Shown here piece by piece: positions 57,425-57,441 of a stretch of 57,441 bases of DNA. Positions within the stretch are counted from its first letter, which is position 1, and each line of letters begins with the position of its first letter. The notes under the pieces are model-generated. The model saw only the letters and a list, made by a program, of their open reading frames with translations, was not told the DNA's origin and made no database searches. The position numbers and the translations under genes were made by a program. Source of the DNA: an uncultured Alphaproteobacteria bacterium (GTDB lineage Bacteria; Pseudomonadota; Alphaproteobacteria; UBA6615); NCBI GenBank assembly GCA_943787445.1, contig CALSML010000013.1, positions 1-57,441 of the forward strand, in the 5' to 3' direction.

Positions 57425-57441
57425 GGTTTCGGCGGATGTGA

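Overview
The window is high-GC and gene-dense and reads as chromosomal DNA of an alphaproteobacterium, probably free-living or marine. The grounds are the gene families (CaiB-type CoA transferase, BadI/MenB-like crotonase, 3-methylfumaryl-CoA-hydratase-like MaoC, LLM monooxygenases, many EamA transporters), the dispersed palindromic repeat family, and a marine-proteobacterial-type sortase with its single substrate. The order cannot be fixed from sequence alone. No rRNA, tRNA or CRISPR array was seen.

Layout. 0-3.5 kb: 3-hydroxyanthranilate dioxygenase, an inverted junction joining a response-regulator 5' end to a broken PAS sensor, and a DMSO/biotin-sulfoxide-reductase-type molybdoenzyme on the minus strand. 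3.6-10.1 kb: acyl-CoA and oxidoreductase genes (SDR, Ldh, CoA transferase, crotonase, 3-hydroxyacyl-CoA dehydrogenase, enolase-superfamily enzyme). 10.1-14.1 kb: NmrA-like protein, GntR/UTRA regulator, LVIVD propeller protein and a lone ABC permease. 14.2-22.5 kb: tandem LLM monooxygenases, an orphan xanthine-dehydrogenase-type large subunit, a DMT transporter, a secreted protein, a Gfo/Idh dehydrogenase and a MaoC hydratase. 22.7-31.2 kb: ketopantoate-reductase-like, double YciI, GST, MBL-fold, two HIBADH-family enzymes, Gfo/Idh, VOC, quinone oxidoreductase and DUF1761. 31.3-39.9 kb: GlcD/Dld flavoenzyme, class II aldolase, NIPSNAP, two DMT transporters, CinA, DinB, GIY-YIG, SlyX and a thiolase. 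40-51.2 kb: two tandem Asp/Glu-racemase-like enzymes coupled to a DMT transporter, an FAH-E1beta-E1alpha-TPP-enzyme operon, an LLM-E1alpha-E1beta operon, and a protein made of two repeated domains. 51.26-57.4 kb: an IS3-family remnant, the VIT/VWA sortase substrate with its sortase, then a heavily frameshifted amidohydrolase, alpha/beta hydrolase and two unrecognised small proteins.

How the genes fit together. Most encode peripheral catabolism of organic acids and CoA esters: activation (CoA transferase), hydration and dehydrogenation (crotonase, HAD, MaoC), cleavage (thiolase, aldolase, FAH), oxidation by flavin, molybdenum or NAD enzymes, and uptake or export by DMT and ABC proteins. Adjacent pairs are common (LLM, HIBADH, EamA, Asp/Glu racemase), and the E1 alpha/beta pair occurs twice in divergent operons without E2 or E3. 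The substrates are not known.

Sequence quality. About half of the genes are split by one-base frameshifts, mostly at homopolymers, and some shifts are compensated a few codons later inside conserved motifs. I treat these as likely base-calling errors and annotate such genes at full length. The PAS sensor, the 5' DMT transporter of the EamA pair, the Gfo/Idh tail and the IS remnant look like genuine broken genes.
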